From assembly GCF_003254395.2 (NCBI RefSeq), contig NC_037640.1, positions 11,291,289 to 11,355,288 on the forward strand: a stretch of 64,000 nucleotides of DNA, in the 5' to 3' direction. The DNA comes from Apis mellifera. Lineage: Eukaryota; Arthropoda; Insecta; Hymenoptera; Apidae. Below the pieces are notes generated by a model. That model saw only the letters and a list, made by a program, of their open reading frames with translations, searched no databases and was not told the origin of the DNA. Both the position numbers and the translations under genes were made by a program. This document shows positions 13,489-26,046 of the stretch, one piece after another (position 1 is the stretch's first letter; each line of letters begins with the position of its first letter).

Positions 13489-14302
13489 AGGGTGTCCCAA
13501 AATTAACGCAAGATTTGAATTAGATATAAAAGAGAGTTTTTAGTAATCGTAAAGTACATAGGATAGGGCACATACGCACCCTTTCGTCCAAATTTTTCAT
13601 CACCTTTCCGCACAATCGTGGCCGAATCTCGTCCACGCAGCGTTTAATTTCCTCTCGTAATGCGCGCGTGGTTGCGGGATCGTCGACGTGGACCTTTCGC
13701 TTCGAACAACCCCGTAAGAAGAAATCTAATGGTGTTAAATCGCGCGATCCAGGAGGCCGATTCCGATCGCCGAAACGAGAAAGTGCGCGACCAGGAAACG
13801 TCTCGCGCGGCAATCGAATCGTTTGGTTGGCCGCACGGCACGTGGCACCGTCTCGTCGAAACCGCGTATCGGCCGCGTCGATGTCATCCAACTTCGGCAG
13901 AAAGAACCGCGTTATCGCGTCGCGATATCGAGCGCCGTTAACGGCCGCTGCTCGACCAGCCTCGTTCTCGAAAAAGTACGGCCCGATGACGCCTCCTGGC
14001 CAAAATCCGCGCCAAAACGGTGACGCGTTGCGGGTGCGTTCGTTTTTCGCCAATCGCGCGTGGCTTCTCCGAACCCCAAACGCGGCAATCTTGCCGATCA
14101 ACGAAGCCGTCGAGGTGAAAACGCGCTTCGTCGCTTAGGATTATTTCGCTGGAAAAACCAGCATCCGCTTTTCCATGATGTTGTATCGTATAACGCTCCA
14201 TTTTTACCAACCCTAAACTCTCAAACTGTTCTTTTTTCAAGGTTGTCAACGACTTGATGCAAAATTGGCGGCAAATTCAAATATCTCGCATTAATTTCGC
14301 AA
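13489..14302 (-). mobile_element. decayed mariner/Tc1-superfamily element
   Basis: At 13490-13510 lies a typical terminal sequence, GGTGTCCCAAAATTAACGCA. About 790 bases away (14288-14299) GCATTAATTTCG matches the inverted inner part of that terminus at 10 of 12 bases, so I take these as the two ends, the second eroded. A transposase relic fills the space on the - strand. At about 0.8 kb it is shorter than the usual 1.2-1.4 kb, so the 5' part of the gene is lost. It is the only transposon relic I recognise in the window. Confidence 0.8.
13520..14249 (-). pseudogene. transposase pseudogene, IS630/Tc1/mariner type
   Basis: The intact enzyme would cut and paste its own element. This remnant starts in one frame (14249 downwards: SLGLVKMERYTI, then SDEARFHLDGF, which holds the first catalytic Asp). 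It shifts frame around 14000-14060 and continues with GPYFFENEAGRA, FFLPKLDD, RRDGAT (second Asp) and SRDLTPLDFFLRG (third acidic residue as Asp), ending near 13520. Thirty-six residues separate the second and third Asp. The N-terminal helix-turn-helix DNA-binding part is absent, and at least one frameshift separates the two halves, so it cannot be functional. Residues usually conserved after the second Asp (a His run) are replaced. Family placement rests on these motifs; the exact lineage is uncertain. Confidence 0.85.
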
Positions 14303-15004
14303 TAAAATCTTCTTTACCCGAGATAAAGATACCACAACTGAAAGGAAAAATCGAGTCATGAATGATTATTCGTTTCCATTTTCATTCATAGTTGACGAAA
14401 GTTGGAATAATGATTTTGGATCCCCAAGTTTCATGGGCCACGATCTCCTAATTTCGTGCAAGTTGAAACGTGTACGCGTTAACTGGTTTGTTGTGTAACT
14501 TTTGCCCGTATGGAAATTGGCCGGTTGGCATTGGTCCCTTTTGGAGCGACGATTTCGACTTCGATGCAACTACGTTGGTGCGAGCTCGACCTCGAGGTCT
14601 CCACGCCTCCTCCTCCCTTCTCCGTGGAAACGGAGAATTGGAGCCAAGCTCACAATGAACGTCCCTGTTTCACGTAACGCTCGCCCCGAACAATGCAACT
14701 CTATTTATCTTTTAGCGGCTGCGCTCAGGTGTAATGTGTATGCGTATATGCGAGAAAGAATGGAAAGAAGAGGGAAAATCGGAGAACAATGAAGGGTGAT
14801 GAGAGGCTGTGAAACAACGGGCTCGATGTGGAACTTTTTCCATCTTTTTTTATTCCGTTCAAGATTTTCAAAATTCTTTGATCGATCGAAATTACGTAGC
14901 AGAATTGCTCTAATAATTGCGTATGAATGAAAATAAACTTTTATAGAATATTTTATCTATATTTCATTTTTCACTTAACAACTTAACTATGTTTAAACTC
15001 TTTG
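14303..15004. other. non-coding, no feature seen
   Basis: Positions 14500-14660 are GC-rich and open in two + frames, but no acceptor or donor frames a sensible exon. Confidence 0.4.
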
Positions 15005-15480
15005 AATTGGAGAGAAATCTGGTAGAAGAAGAAAATATAATTAAAAATGTATATTTATAAAAATTGGAAATTCGAGATAGAAATAGAATTCGAAATAGAG
15101 AAACATTGAACGTTTGTAATTAAATTTAATATATATATAATAATTATCAAGCGGAGAGAAATCTAGTAGAAAAAAAATGTAATTAAAAGCACATATATTT
15201 ATAAAAATTATAGAAATGGAAATTCTATCGAGGAGAATTCCTTGCAACTCGCTTTTGAACGTTGAAATTTATATAATTAAACTTGATTATATGTAACAAT
15301 TATCAAGTTGAAAGAGAGAAATCTAGCAGAAAGAAACTGTAATTAAAAATATATACATACATATATAAATTCGAAGGAAGAGTATAAAATTGAATTCATT
15401 TATAATTAAACCTAATATACATACACATATATATAACAATTACCAACTTGGAAAAGAGAAATCCGCTAGAAAAACGAATT
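15005..15480. repeat. tandem array E, about 4 copies
   Basis: Four copies about 145-160 bp apart of a unit with the core GAGAGAAATCTAGTAGAA (near 15011, 15153, 15312 and 15455), then TGTAATTAAAA and TATATATAT tracts. Confidence 0.85.
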
Positions 15481-16004
15481 ATAGAAATAGAAATTGGAGA
15501 GTGCAAGATCGCTCATCGAGAGCGAGTCGAATGGAATAACGCACACTGGTTGATAAACGCAAGAGCGGCCGAATAATCGTGTCCCGCGCATGCGCGATTG
15601 TCATCTCTTTCGCACCAACGCCCGACTCGAACTTAATTTACGCGAGTGTCTCGAAGAAACTATACACAAACTCTGTATACTCAATATATACCCTTTCCCC
15701 GAGTTTTCCGACCCGTCTCGAACGTTATTGTCGCGGGCCACGCCACAGCCACAGCCATTGTTAACCCGTATTTACGACGCGGCATGGCCGAGAGCCAGGT
15801 TAATGCGCCAAACTTATGTGTGTACGCGGATGCGGGCGTACGAGCAGCGCATCTGGTGCCGATCGCGTATATGTAGGTCGGGACTCGAAGCGATCCCCTA
15901 TTTCTGGTCTTACGCGAGGAAAGCTATTCGATCAGTCGGTACGAAGGATTTTGATTGTATCAACGGTACAATGTAATTGTATCAACGATACATATAATGT
16001 TTCA
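15481..16004. other. CpG-rich non-coding patch
   Basis: Relatively high CpG with open + frames of up to 128 codons (15590-15976). The translation looks random and no splice signals frame it. Confidence 0.4.
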
Positions 16005-18175
16005 ACGAGGAGGGGAGTAAAGGAAACGAGGGTATCGAGAAAGTTTAGAAATTGGAGATTTTTTCACGCTCGAAGATTTGTGGAGAATTTAAGTAATATT
16101 CGAGATATTAGGAGGCGAGGAATTTCAAAATAATTTGATGAATTTCATTGAAGTATTGAAGTATTTTGATTGTGTCAGCTAACGTTTTAATAGAGAGAAG
16201 GTAAAGAATAAAGGAAGCGAGGATTTTTCATAGAATTTTTCATAGAATTTAAGTAATATAGAGATATTCGTATATGAAGAATTTGTTTAAAGATGGTCGT
16301 CCGCTATTCAATGAATTGATACGAATTATTTTAAGATCACGAGTAAAGGAAGCGAGGATTTTTCAATATCGAGAAATTAGAAATTGAAGATTTAGAGATT
16401 TAGAATTTAAGTAATCGAGATGTATTCCTACATGAAGAATTTGTTTAAAGATGGTCGTCCGCTATTCAATGAATCGATTCGAAATATTTTAAAATCACGA
16501 ATAAAGGAAGCGAGGATTTTTCATAGAATTTTTCATAGAATTTAAGTAATCGAGATATTCTTACGCGAGGAATTTGTATAAAGATGGTCGTCATTCGATT
16601 CGAATTATTTTGATTGGCTAATTTTTTAACGAGGAGAGGATCACGAATTAAGGAAGCGAGGATTTTTCAATATCGAGAAATTAGAAATTGAAGATTTAGA
16701 GATAGAATTTAAGTAATAAAATATTCCTACGCTATTGAGGAATATTTAAAGATGGTTGTCCGCTATTCAATGAATCGATTCGAATTTTTTGATCGATTGT
16801 ATTAGTTAACTTTTCAACGAGAAGAGGATTACGAATAAAGGAAATGATGATTTTTCAATATCGAGAAATTAGAAATTGAAGATTTATATAAAATTATTTG
16901 TCTAAATAAAAATGATCATTCGCCATTCGATCAATCGATTTGAACTATTTTAAGATCACAAATAAAGGAAGTGAAGATTTTTCAATATCGAGAAATTAGA
17001 AATTGAAGATTTATATAGAATTATTTGTTTAAATAAAGATGATTGTCCGCCATTCAATTAATAGATTCGAACTATTTTGATTGATTGTATCAGCTAACTT
17101 CTCATTGAAAAGAAGAATAAAGGAAATGAGGATTTTTCAATACCAAGAAATTGGAGATTTATATAGAATTATTTGTCTAAAGATAGAATTATTTGTTTAA
17201 ATAAAGATGATTATCCGCCATTCGATGAATGGATTCGAACTATTTTGATTGGTTGTATCAACTGACCTTTCAATGAGGAGAGAATCACGAGTAAAGGAAA
17301 CGAGAATATCGAGAAAGTTTAGAAATTTTCACGCTTGAAGATTTGTGTAGAATTTAAGTAATATTCGAGATATTCCTACATCAACAACTTATTTGGATCC
17401 GGAAGATGATCGTCCGCCATTCGATCAATCAAACTATTTTGATTGGCTAATCTTTTAACAAGAGAGGATCACAAATAAAAGAAGCAAGGATTTTTCAATA
17501 TCGAGAAATTGAAGATTTATGTAGAATTTAATCAATCGAGATATTCCTACGAGGAATTTGTCTAAAAATGATCATCCGCCATTCGATGAATCGATTCGAA
17601 GTATTTTAAGATCACGAATAAAGAAAGCAGAGAATTTTTCAATATCGAGAGATTGGAAAATTTGTAGATTTATATAGAATTATTTGTCTAAAGATGATCA
17701 TCCTCCATTCAACGAATCGAACTATTTTGATTGTATCAGCTAACCTTTCAACAAAGAGAAGATCACGAATAAAGAATTTTTCAATATTGAGAAATTAGAA
17801 ATTGGAGATTTATATAGAATTATTTATATAAAAATGATTCGCCATTGAATTCAAAGTTAACCTTTCAAGAAAGAAAGACGAATAAAGAATTTTTCAATAT
17901 CGAGAAATTAGAAATTGGAGATTTATATATAGAATTGTTTGTCTAAAAATGATCCGCCATTGATGATTTCAAACCTATCCTTTCAAGGAAGAATATTTAT
18001 TCATGAATAAAGAATTTTTCAATATCGAGAAATTAGAGATATAGAATTGTTTATCTACAGATGATCCATTATTGATGAATTCGAAGCTAACCTTTCAATG
18101 AGGAAGACGGATAAAGACGATTTTTCAATATCGAGAAAATTTAGAGAAATTGTTTGAGATGGTTTGTTGAATATC
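16005..18175. repeat. long tandem array F
   Basis: Roughly fifteen diverged units of about 100-190 bp over 2.1 kb. Recurrent words are AAAGGAAGCGAGGATTTTTC, TCAATATCGAGAAATTAG, AGATTTATATAGAATTATTT and GATGGTCGTCCGCTATTC followed by GAATCGATTCGAA. Units toward the right end are progressively shorter by internal deletion. Confidence 0.93.
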
Positions 18176-19287
18176 CATCTCGCGAAGATCTGTTTGACCG
18201 CGCAGTTTGCACGAAGGAAAGTTTCCACGAGCTCAAAGAAAGGGGTTAAGTAAAATGTTATTAAGGGAAAACGGAGGTACACTTGTGGCAGGGAAGTGAT
18301 TAAACTTTGGAAATGTTAAATACACGTTGCAAGCCTGTTCGCCTCCCTGTTCGTCTTTTGATCTCCCTCCATTTGCAACTTGCCTCTCCCTGTATCAAAT
18401 TCCTCTCCTCTCTCTCTCTCACTGGTCGTCCCTTTTGGCCACCTTGAATGGAGCGCGCGAGGGTAATTTCGTAGGTGTGAAGGGGTCAAGTGGCGAAAGC
18501 GATGATGAACCAACGGGAAGAGAGCACTTAGGATGGAATAATAAGGAACCTCGTTAACGACGAACTCCGAGCCTGCTCAAAATGTCGTCTAATCGCGAAG
18601 GAAGTAGCGGTTAATCGTGACCGCTCCCATTTGCCAATGCATTGTTTCTCCCAAATAATCTTCGAAATTGACAAAACACTCGTATCGATTCGCAATTTTC
18701 TTCGATTTATAAATTATTTCGAGCCTCCAAGAAGATTTATTTATTCTTCTCGAAAAATATTCATTTCCTCCTGGAATGAAAGAATTTTCATAAAAATTCG
18801 ATCGACCTAATTTTATATACCATCCTTCCCCATCGTTTTTTAAGTATTTTTAGCTGCTTTTTCATGCTAACCTTCAGCTCGCTTGGTCCAATTATAAATT
18901 GTCCAAACAGCTTGGAAAGTGAAAACCGAGACGAGAAGGAAGTCTACGACCTCCAGAAAAGACAAACTGCAGCTCGGTACACAATCTTCCATAATAACCC
19001 TGAGCGTTTAAAAATCGACGTTAAACAAGCATCCATCCCCCGCATTTATTAACACGAAGCTCGCGCGTGTTACTTGCCACGCGAGGGGATCCGTTTCAAG
19101 TAAACCAACACACCACCCGAGGGATATTCGGTTACATCGGGCGACGAGCAGGCAACACTGTTTCGAGAAGAAATTTCCCCTCTCTTTCCTTCCAGAAATT
19201 CCTTCGATAATCGAGAAAAACTCGCTGAATCTATCAATCAAACTCTTAAGTATATTTCGAAATTCTTTAAAATTAAATCTCATTCCT
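18176..19287. other. non-coding, no supported exon
   Basis: A pyrimidine tract and CTTCAG near 18880 precede an open frame (SLESENRDEKEVYDLQ-like) that reaches 19049, but no consensus donor closes it in frame. I leave it as intron. Confidence 0.35.
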
Positions 19288-20045
19288 AAATTTTATTCGA
19301 GCGTATGAATTGTAGAGATTATATTTTCTCACGTAGCCATTATCTACGTTACCATATGAGCTTTGCAGAGTCGATTGTATTTTTTCGCGTAGAGTACAAT
19401 TATCCTGGCCGATTTTCTCGATAAAGTGTGGAATATACTCTTTTGTTGGACTCGTAAATTGTCTTTTTTAAGCGTCTCTAAATTTTATTCGAATAAAATT
19501 ATAGGGTCGATCGTATTTTCTTATATGGCCTATTATCCCTTATGCTCCATTTCTATATTACCGTATGAGCATATTATAGAATTGATATTATGTGTATATT
19601 TTTTTTTATATATAATTTACATAATTATGTATACGATTTTCTTGATAAAGGAATATTCTTTAGATAGAACTTGGATTAAATAGTGTCTCTCAACTCAAAA
19701 TTCTATTCAAAGAGACAATAAAATTATCGATTATATTTTCTCGTATAATCATTATCGTGGTTCATTTAATACGTTACCATACGAGCGTTCTAGAGTCGAC
19801 TATATTTTTTCGCGTAGCTTATTGTGGCCGATTTTCTTGGTAAAGGGAATATTCTTTCGTCGAACCAAGTCTCACAATTCTAAATTTTATTCGAATAGCA
19901 TCGATTATACATTTTCTTATATAGCCGCCATTATTGCTATCCATTTCTATGTTACCATATGAGCCATCGTAAACTATATTTTTTCGTATAGTCCATCGTT
20001 ACGATTTTCAATGCTATCGTAAAATACGTTGAATATTTCTTGTCT
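19288..20045. repeat. tandem array G, about 4 copies
   Basis: Four copies about 200 bp apart. The core is GTTACCATATGAGC (near 19349, 19558, 19771 and 19953). CTAAATTTTATTCGAATA and TCGATTATATTTTCTCGTAT flank it, and GGCCGATTTTCTTGATAAAG follows in the first copies. Confidence 0.9.
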
Positions 20046-23000
20046 AAAGCACTAAATATTTTTATAACTTGGATTATAAATCTCCTAAATTCTTCGAAAC
20101 CTTATTATTTTTGTTTAATACGGCCATCGTTATCCACCATTTCCACGATCATAGAAATATTGTAGCCGGATACGAGAATCGAAGAGCGTTCTTTCGAAAT
20201 TGTGTAACTCGGAAGAGTTGTTCCTCCTTCCGTGCTTACTATGCACCATTTATCAAGCGAATCCGCTCGATTCGCCGGACAAACTTGCTCGTTTCGTTTT
20301 GTTTTATCGGACACGGATCGATCTCCGCCCGCCATTTCGTGTTTTGTTTTTTTTTTTTTTATTTCACGAAGTTTCTTGCGCGAACGATACGTGCTCATTT
20401 TAACTCTTCGTGGATTTTGAAAGGAAGGAACTTTCTACGAACTTATTATTATTATTATTATAAATTTATCGAGAATTCCGACAATTTTTTTTTCCACCTC
20501 ATTGAATATAACTTGTATACACAAATATAGTTATCTTAGAGATATCGGCTTCGATAATCGTAGGGAGCGGCACATCCGATAACTTTCTTTTTCCAAAATA
20601 TATAGATAGATAAATGATCGTAATCAATCGTAGATCTATTTTTTCCTCTCTTTAAAAGAAAATTTTCCACGAAACTTTTACTTCCATTACCTCGAGAAAG
20701 AAAAGAAAAGTCGAACGACACAAAAGCAATTTACCTTCGATCGAGGAGAAAAAGCGGCTTAACTCCCGAGAAACGAGAAAACTGGAATCCAAATTGCACA
20801 ACGAATCAACTCGCTCGACTGATGATCGTTCCTGAAAAAAAGAAATACACACACACATATATATATACATTTTATATATCCACGTCGGATAATATCACCT
20901 TCGTCCCTGACCCGTGCACATCAAAGAAGATGGAATACCGCCGGACTCGATTACCATTTAACGTCCCATTTCTCATCCCGACAAATTTTCCCCGCGATCA
21001 GCGTGAATCACATCCACCCGGATGGATGGATCCCATTCGAACGTTTCCAACATCCACGAGGATAAGAGGATGGCCAGGCTAAAAATAATCGCGGCAAGTG
21101 AGCGCACTAAAGCGTATGGCGCGTCTGGAAAAGGGTTGGCAAAGGAGGAGGAGGAGGAGGAGGCGCGTAAAGTCGGTTGGTAGGTAAAGTGGCGCAAGGG
21201 AGAAGATGAATGGTTCCACGCGCGTTCGAGGAACGAGGAGGGAAAGCCGAATTAACGCGAACGTAAATATTTCCAACTTGAGAAACTTGAAAGAGATTAA
21301 AAAAATTCGATCCGAATTAAATTATTTCCGTTCGTAGAAGGAATTATTTTAATAATTTCGAATAGAATAATAATCGAGAATGTGCAACATCGAATGTGAC
21401 TTCTTCCTTTTTTCCTTCTACAGAGAGAGGACGATTTTCATCCCTCTGCGATTTTTTCTAATTAACAGAGGCTTTTGTGCCACCACTACTCGTGTATTCG
21501 TGGCTCGCCGCGGGCAGTTTTATTCGAATTTAAAAAGAGAAAGAAAGAGAGATCGTGTAAATCGATCGAATTTTTTTCACGACCCATAAAATTCTATACC
21601 ACCCTGTCGATATGGGGCGACCTGTCACCGAGTGCACGCCGTTTTTTTCCCCCATTTTTCGCTTTCGTAATTGCCTTTCAATTTTTGCACCGCTCGCTCG
21701 AATCTCCCCCTCCTCCTTTCTCGTAATAATCCTCTTCGATGCGTTTTAAGAGCGGCCTCGATTTCGGGATATAATGTTTTTATTCGGTGTTTATTAAATA
21801 TCGGAGATTGAAAAGAAGACGCGGCAACAATTTTGCGAGCAACGAATTCTTATTATTATTATTATTGTTGTTATTATATAGGACGAGATAAATTCATTTC
21901 GTTGGAGTAATATAATTAATGGATTTAATATGCAATAAAATATATGTAGGGAGGGTAGTTGTTATTATCTCGATTAATCAATTTCTTTTTTATCTCATGC
22001 GTAATTTATACGGAAGACGTGGAAATTAACAGGTGGTTAGTTGTTTATCGTATTATTATGATAAGAGGCGGATTTAAATCCCGGATTTTTACGATGATAA
22101 ATTAAGAAATTGTATATACGAATATAGATTTATTAGTCTTTAACGGATAATCGGTGTATGAAAAAAAAAAAAGAAGAGGAAGATGGAAAATTCGAAGAGA
22201 AGAAATATGGAGTTAATAAAGTTTCGTCTGAAAAGAGGATGTAATTATATGAGTCGACGAACTGTGCTTGATTATACTTGAAACAAGTTTTGAATGTTTC
22301 TTTTTTTTTCTTCCTCTTTTTCTTTTTTTTTTTTTGCGAAACTAATAAAACGTTCCGTCTGTGGACTCGGAATATGGAATACACGTGTATACGTGTACAG
22401 TGACTATAATGTAATTGGACTTTATGAAAGGATACTGTCATTAACTGCTTTTAACAGTATTAATATACTCTTGGATATGGAACGTTTCATTTTCCTATGC
22501 TCGTATAAAATTCCCATAATGTGGTCGGAATGGCCGTCGAAAAAGGTCAAATTTAATTGCAATTTAATTCGCGTTACGAATGCGTATCTATAACGTAACA
22601 CTTTTTTCGTAGCGATAGAATAACAGATATCGTTGGAAATTTCTTTCTTAATCGAGCAGAAATATATTGAATATCGGGATATTTATCTACTAAATCATGA
22701 ATTACATTACACTGACGAAATCTCATAAATTTTGCAAGGTTGATTCAATTCCTTCCTCCATTTTAACTATTTTTCAATTTCACGAAATCGAAATTCAAGT
22801 TCGTTTCCATTTAAGTGAAATTTCCATGGCGACTGATATTTTTCCCCTAGCGACGTATGGGGCCCAGGGAAACCTCCAGCTGAGAGATGCGCGCTCGTGC
22901 CATTCCTCTCTCCATTTCTCTTTTTCTTTGCCTGTCCCGTCTGTGCTTCTTCTCCTCTACTGAGATATCTTAGCCTTGTTCTTGTTTTTTTCTTTTTTTT

Positions 23001-23849
23001 TTTTGGCTTTCCTTCTTGCGCCCGTCTCGACAGCAGACAACTTGGCGCGCGCCACGTACTTTATGCCCTCGAGAAGAAGCTAGGAGATTTTCGAAACTCT
23101 TGAACGTTTCTCGTCTCTTTTCGTCTTTCAGCTTTGATCGCATTCGCGAAGGAAAAAGATGGACGTTCGCTTCGGTTTTAAGCGTAATAATTTCGTGCGA
23201 AGGACATGGAAACGAGCGGCGTAATAAATTTTTCGATCGTTTTATTATCGAAGGATGTGAAGATCGGATAATATGGATGGACGAGATGGCTGGGACGCGT
23301 GCCAAATCTTTATTTCGAAGCGATTTATCCGACGGTCGGTTTTTATCTACTTTTTCGAAGGAGAAAATTTTTTAATTGATATATCACGCACGACGATAAA
23401 ATCAGATATATATGCGGTCGAGAAAGGATACAAATCATTTTCTGGTGGATTACTAAAATTGGCTGGAAATATTATAGAATAATTTGTAGAATGCGTTACA
23501 TAGAAATATTGTAATAATGTACTGTTATTCTCATTAAATAATTTTAATCAAGGCATTAAAACAGTACTTATGCGATACATGATATTCAACAATAGCGTAA
23601 TAGAAACTGTCGAAGCGCCGTTATAAAGCGCCACGAACTACCGCCTCGCAACTCGAAATATAATCGAATAAGAAATATAATCGAGCCAAAATGTTGCAAA
23701 GTAAATTTTAATCGCGAATTATTTCGTCATTCGAGATAGAAAACAGATCGAAAAATTAAGGAGAGGTAGGAGAGGTATATTGTATACGATTGATCGGTAT
23801 TATTAATTTTGTTTCTCGTTCGTTGAAAATACGTCAGAAATCAGCTGAT
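20046..23849. other. non-coding, probable intron, no feature seen
   Basis: 3.8 kb without a supported exon. It holds short simple-sequence tracts: poly-T near 20347-20362, (TTA)n at 20442-20462, CACACATATATA at 20849-20870, (AGG)n at 21144-21162 and a poly-A/poly-T pair near 22160-22335. Open frames (for example 20069-20530 +, 23016-23375 +) have low-complexity translations and no splice framing. Confidence 0.45.
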
Positions 23850-24160
23850 TCGTATTCACGATAGTCGTACGAGCGCAGCGCCACGACCACGCAGTCGCGG
23901 CGGCTGTACGAACTAATTTCCACCTCCTACGTTCGCTAAGCAGGGATTCCTTCGTGCAGTCCAGTTCCGATGTTCCTGCGCGACGGTACGAAACGATCGA
24001 GGTGCTCCGCTCTGCGACTCGTGTCCGAGGTGTGTTTCAACCGTTTTCTTCGCGCGTGAAACGAGTGTCGCGATACGAAGAGTCTGTGAAAAAGTGCGTC
24101 GAGTCGATAATACCCAGTTGGAAACCAGTGTGTGCGGACGAATCGAGGAAAACGTCTGGT
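23850..24160 (+). promoter_or_regulatory. CpG-rich patch, possible promoter plus non-coding exon
   Basis: An abrupt island of high CpG (GAGCGCAGCGCCACGACC and similar) within AT-rich flanks. Several CAGT words resemble the arthropod initiator (near 23891 and 23957). About 200 bases downstream, GTCTG/GTAATG is a usable donor. That layout would fit an alternative 5' untranslated exon of the + strand gene. No TATA box or clear downstream promoter element was found, so this is a weak inference. Confidence 0.3.
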
Positions 24161-25292
24161 AATGTATACGAGTGTATACACAAGCGAGTCCGCGCGACTC
24201 TGTCGAAATCGAAACGGTGACAATTGGGTTCGTGGTATCGCGTTCGCGTTTCCCGTCCACGCTTCGTGAATATCTGTACGAACGGTTAGCTACCAGATAC
24301 CGAATCGTAGATTAGGCAGATTAGATTTCGTGTGGGTGCCGGGTACGGCGATGGACGAGGCCTGGTTGTTTACGCAGTCGACAAAGTGTGGGACAAAGAG
24401 CAGAGGAAAAAGAGAGAAGGAGAGAGAAGCGTGCTGGAAACGGACAAAAGGATTCGAACGTGTGTGCGTCTGTGTATGCGTTCAAGTGTATGCGTGTCTC
24501 TTTTGACGTGAAGATGTTCACGAATCGTGCGAGCTCCTTGACAAATTCGAGTTTAAATGAATATTTCGAACTCGATACACGATCTCTATTACTCGCGTCG
24601 TTAACGAATTACAAAATTCATTTGAGGTTAACACCTGTCTCTCGTGTGTATATATATATATACATAGGGGAAGGTAAATGTTATTGCGACGCGTTACGTG
24701 ACACTGTTTTTCGAACGATTTGATTCGTGGAATCACAAGGTTCTAGGTATTCGATATTGTTGATGACGAGCTTTTCATAGTTTACGTTAGAATGGAAGTG
24801 AGGAAAAAAAAAACAGTGAGGGAATGGTATTGTCTATAGAATTTTCGATAGTTTTTGCCAGGACTTTACACAACTGTGCCAGTATATAATAGGTTGCCTA
24901 ACGAGGCTTTCTTGTATACATTGTTTCAATATGATTGCATATCTCTCGTGACGTAGTCGACTTTTTTGAATCGTTACTTTACGATGCGTCTAAAAATGAT
25001 TTCCTCGATACGTTTTTTCACGTTCTCTTTTACGTTCTCTTTTACGTTTTTCTCTAAAGTAATTTTTTTCCTCGATCTTTGAAATTTCATTACAATCATT
25101 ACTACTCGTACAGTATACATGATGAGTCATATATTTTCATTCGAATCTATTTTTTTAATAAATCATCAGTGCAATGAAAAAAGTAACATACATTTATCAA
25201 TTATATTAGATAAATGCAACAAGTAACAAAAAATTATTTTATGCGTCAAAATACATTCTTCCTTTACCAAAATCGAAGAATTTCGATCGAAT
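24161..25292. other. non-coding, no feature seen
   Basis: CpG-moderate to 24740, then AT-rich. A short open frame from ATG 24351 (starting MDEAWLFTQS) ends after about 50 codons in low-complexity VCVCVCV and has no donor. Confidence 0.4.
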
Positions 25293-26014
25293 TTTCGTGA
25301 TATTTGGAATAATAATTTCTAGAAAGATTGTCAGACTGAAAAATTAAAAGTTCTTCCAACGATGGAATCGGTATCGAAACGGCATCGAACACGTAACTCG
25401 TTCCCGATATCGATAGTCGGCCGATTTAGCGGGCAAGGCAGAGAATCGCACGGCGATGCACGAGTCACGTATACCGCAAAGAAACCTTGACTTTTTTGTT
25501 CGGACGATCTTTCCAGCAGCGTATCTGGCCGGCCATATTTTCTGCCCGTTCGTGGCCGTTCGTGTCGTACCGCGTATGAAAGTGAAAACCAGTTATTCTC
25601 TATCGTTTCGCCCCCCTTCCCGTATTTGGTCACCGAATAAGATCGTCGTGGCGCGCTTGTTTTAGGGGGCTCGATCGATTTTTTACCGTACAGCTGCGTC
25701 CGATTTCTTGCCTCGAAGCACACGCAGCACCGGAGTCTCGATCGGTCGTTAACGATTTTATAAGCCGCATTGATTTCATTGATTCAATCGATCAATTTGT
25801 TAATAATTCTCAAAAGTTTGTCCTCTTATCTCCTGTTACCTTTCTCCGCGTTACAAATAGAAGATCTACTTGAGAAGAGAAGTGGAATTGAGAATTGTAT
25901 TTATTCGAATTAATAAACTTTTTTTTATCGTTAAATTTTAACGTAAACTTCCACGGTACAATAAAGCGAGGGAAACAATAACGACATTAAGAGGCTAGAA
26001 TCAGAGTTGGAATA

Positions 26015-26046
<32 letters not shown>

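Noticed and set aside
18864..19052. Plus-strand frame near CTTCAG at 18880
   Set aside because: No matching donor in frame and no conservation data; the composition is not clearly coding.
25331..25723. 130-codon minus-strand open frame in block X
   Set aside because: No acceptor, donor or motif. The copy in X' is broken by one-base deletions, but these look like sequence errors and say nothing about coding.
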